A stretch of DNA of 64,000 bases, from contig VGJS01000014.1 of the NCBI GenBank assembly GCA_016867395.1, positions 1 to 64,000 on the forward strand. Reading direction: 5' to 3'. Source of the stretch: Candidatus Handelsmanbacteria bacterium. Its GTDB lineage: Bacteria; Latescibacterota; UBA2968; UBA8231. The notes under the pieces were generated by a model, which worked only from the letters and a program-made list of their open reading frames with translations, was not told the DNA's origin and did not search any database. Numbering within the stretch: position 1 is the stretch's first letter; each line of letters begins with the position of its first letter. The position numbers were made by a program, and so were the translations under genes. Below are positions 62,060 through 64,000 of this stretch, piece after piece.

Positions 62060-64000
62060 TCAGCGACCCAGTGCCAGTTGCTCGAAGCGCTGGCCCAGCC
62101 GCTTGGCGGAAACCGGCTGGGCCGTGCCCAGCTCCTGGGCAAAGAGCGACACCCTGAATTCCTCCAGCAGCCCCCCGCATTCCTCGGCCAGCGCGCGCCG
62201 GCACCCCTCCCCGGCGCCGGGGGAACGCCAGAAGCGCCCCAGCGCCTCCTCAAAGGGCCGCACCTGCGCGGCCCGCCGCGCATCCTTGGCCGGGCTGAGA
62301 CGGGCCCGCTCGGCCCGCAATAGCACGGCCTTGAGGTACCGCGCCAGGTGGGGCAGGTGTGCAAACGCGGTTTTCCGGAGGAAGTGCTTGGGCAAGAGGC
62401 GCTCCACATCGGCCTGAATGCCTGGGTAAGGATGGGGGCAGAGCCGGATCTGCTTGTAGGTCTGTAGCAGGGCCTCGATCAGGTCGAGGAACTGGGGCAC
62501 CAGGCCCCGCAACCGCGCCCTGGCCTGGTCCTTTCCGGCCATAAAGCTCTGTTCGTCTAGCGGATACAGTTGCTCGCGGGCAAAGGCATGGGACTTCAGG
62601 TGGATCAGAGCATCCTCCTGTAGTTCCTGCGGGGTGCCCAGGGAGCGGTAGAGGTCCTTGAACAAAGAAAGGCCGCTTAATTCCTTTTTGGTATGGCCCA
62701 GTTCCGCCGAAAACTCCTGCTCGTACAGGCCCAACAGGCCGGCCCGGCTGCCGGCCTCAGCCTCCTCTTGGTTCTTGTGGAGTTTGAGCCTTACCCCATC
62801 CTCCGCCACCTCCAGCCCCGGATACCCCCACAGCGGCAAGCCGGCCACTGCCGCCACCTCCACCCGCTTGGGCAAGGTCCCCAGGGTCCAGCCCTTCAAC
62901 CCTTCTCTGGACCACTGTGCCACGGCCTTTTTCCAGATCTCTAGTTCGGCGGGGGCCTTGCGCCCTTCCAACTGCTGGGTCAGCGCCCCCAGGTCGCGGC
63001 TGGCCAGCACCGGCTTGCCCTCCACCCCCTGCACCTCGACGCGCATACGCAGATGGGTCGGCATCTCGCTTAGATCCCAGTCCCTCGGCTGCACCCGCAC
63101 CCCGTACTGGTGGGTGATAAATGCGTCCAGGGACTCGAGAAAGCTCGGGTGGGTGGGCTGCAACTGGCCGGCGATCTGGGCGGCTCGCTCGTTGATGGGC
63201 ATCAACTGTCGGCGCAGGGCCTTGGGCAAGGAGCGCAAGAGGCAGGCGACCTTTTCTGCCAGCAGGCCGGGCACCAGCCATTCGAGCACCTCCGGGTGGA
63301 TGGCATCGACCAGCTTGTAGGGCAGCTTCAGGGTCACCCCGTCCTCCTCCTGGCCGGGGCGGTACGCGTACTCCAGGGGCAGTTCCCGGCCGTCCACCAC
63401 TAACGCGTCGGGGAAGGCGCCCAGGTCGCGGCGCTGTTTTTGGTCGCCGAGCAGGTCTTCCTCTTTCATGAGAAGGAATTCCGGTTCGGCCGGCCTCCTT
63501 GCCCGCACCAGCCGGTTGAGATCAGGCACCGAGGAGATCTCCTCCAGGTGTTGGGCGTAGAAGTCGTACACTGCCTGATCCACGTCGACCCCCTCGCGGC
63601 TGCGCACCCTGGTCTGCCAGGTTTCCACCTTCTCGCGCAGTCGGCGGTTGTGCTCCAAAAAGACGTGGGGGGCGCGGATCTGGTCCCCGACCAGGGCCTG
63701 GCGGATGAACAGTTCGGTGGCAGCCTTGGGGTCCACCCGGCTGTAGGGCACCTGCCGGGTGGCCACCTCCAGGCCGTAGAGGATGGCGGTCTGCCGCACC
63801 AGCACCCGGCCGGCGCGGATGTTCCAGGCCGGGTCCTTGTACGAGTAGCGGCACAGGTGCCCGCCCAAATCCACAAGCCACTCCGGCTCAATGCGGGCCG
63901 CGGTGCGGGCGAAGAGGCGCGAGGTCTCCACCATCTCCGCCGCGGCGATCCAGGGCGGCGCCCCCTTGCCCTTTTCCACCCCTTCGCCGCTGCTGGCGCG
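62060..64000 (-). CDS. hrpA: HrpA-type ATP-dependent helicase, C-terminal part (partial)
   Basis: The last 647 codons of an HrpA-type DEAH helicase, including the C-terminal DUF3418 region. Typical stretches are PPWIAAAEMVETSRLFARTA, LFIRQALVGDQIRAPHVFLE, RVRSREGVDVDQAVYDFYAQ and the closing SAKRLGQRFEQLALGR. The open frame continues to the window edge without a family-typical start, so the helicase core lies outside. HrpA acts on RNA (rescue of stalled ribosomes in E. coli). Together with hrpB it makes two related helicases in one window. Confidence 0.92.
   Translation of the reverse strand, partial: RASSGEGVEKGKGAPPWIAAAEMVETSRLFARTAARIEPEWLVDLGGHLCRYSYKDPAWNIRAGRVLVRQTAILYGLEVATRQVPYSRVDPKAATELFIRQALVGDQIRAPHVFLEHNRRLREKVETWQTRVRSREGVDVDQAVYDFYAQHLEEISSVPDLNRLVRARRPAEPEFLLMKEEDLLGDQKQRRDLGAFPDALVVDGRELPLEYAYRPGQEEDGVTLKLPYKLVDAIHPEVLEWLVPGLLAEKVACLLRSLPKALRRQLMPINERAAQIAGQLQPTHPSFLESLDAFITHQYGVRVQPRDWDLSEMPTHLRMRVEVQGVEGKPVLASRDLGALTQQLEGRKAPAELEIWKKAVAQWSREGLKGWTLGTLPKRVEVAAVAGLPLWGYPGLEVAEDGVRLKLHKNQEEAEAGSRAGLLGLYEQEFSAELGHTKKELSGLSLFKDLYRSLGTPQELQEDALIHLKSHAFAREQLYPLDEQSFMAGKDQARARLRGLVPQFLDLIEALLQTYKQIRLCPHPYPGIQADVERLLPKHFLRKTAFAHLPHLARYLKAVLLRAERARLSPAKDARRAAQVRPFEEALGRFWRSPGAGEGCRRALAEECGGLLEEFRVSLFAQELGTAQPVSAKRLGQRFEQLALGR

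Overview
The window is GC-rich, densely coding bacterial chromosome. Lipoprotein signals, an outer-surface glycan cluster, a degenerate Kelch protein with a C-terminal sorting-type domain (YPNP motif) and a reaction-centre-type cytochrome c with TPR tail suggest a Gram-negative bacterium. The many Gfo/Idh/MocA dehydrogenases, xylose-isomerase-like TIM barrels, PhyH oxygenases, a creatininase-family enzyme and a DUF3500 protein are a mix often seen in uncultured FCB-type lineages such as Latescibacterota or Handelsmanbacteria. That placement is inference from gene content, not from a marker gene.

Layout. 1-2218: an IS256-family element, complete at both ends, nested in an older decayed copy of a related element, followed by the 3' stump of a gene. 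2310-8799: a mutarotase-fold-like protein, argS, a small zinc-ribbon protein, aroK-aroB, rimO and a DUF971 protein. 8803-16995: an enolase-superfamily enzyme, then a minus-strand surface-glycan cluster (GT4, YfhO-like membrane protein, flippase, GT2, heptose-1-P adenylyltransferase). 17070-18740: an AT-richer graveyard of HNH, toxin-antitoxin and restriction-type fragments. 18799-21578: hisG-hisD-hisB. 21637-27377: a propeller-transglutaminase-TPR protein, an ArsP-like permease, a TPR protein and rdgB. 27631-31994: a creatininase homologue and a heterodimeric ABC exporter. 32140-38300: an aldo/keto reductase, small membrane/coiled-coil proteins, guaB, a TIM-barrel protein, a broken PhyH gene, a lipoprotein and tRNA-Ala(GGC). 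38619-49267: a catabolic accessory region (2-hydroxyacid dehydrogenase, SDR, TIM barrel, rhamnose mutarotase, PhyH, three consecutive Gfo/Idh/MocA genes) interrupted by a run of pseudogenes. 49278-64000: hrpB, an orphan DUF433 antitoxin, two FKBP lipoproteins, cupins, a PLP desulfhydrase, a fourth Gfo/Idh/MocA gene, DUF3500 plus a GH13 enzyme, a TIM barrel and the C-terminal part of an HrpA-type helicase running off the window.

The most striking feature is a family of eight dispersed intergenic repeats of about 120-200 bp (R1-R8). All lie in the same orientation on the + strand whatever the direction of flanking genes. Each full copy can fold on itself through an outer and an inner stem, and in four copies the inner stem is a perfect 10-bp pairing with four different sequences, which is strong covariation. 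Three copies carry an extra hairpin module. One copy has been read into the 3' end of rimO and supplies about 55 extra codons.

The accessory part reads as sugar or cyclitol catabolism: NAD-dependent dehydrogenases, isomerases/epimerases and 2-oxoglutarate/Fe oxygenases are packed with short or overlapping junctions but without a visible transporter or regulator. Gene decay is frequent, with at least ten disrupted genes or fragments, so the genome appears to be losing accessory functions. Some apparent frameshifts could be assembly errors and should be tested against reads.
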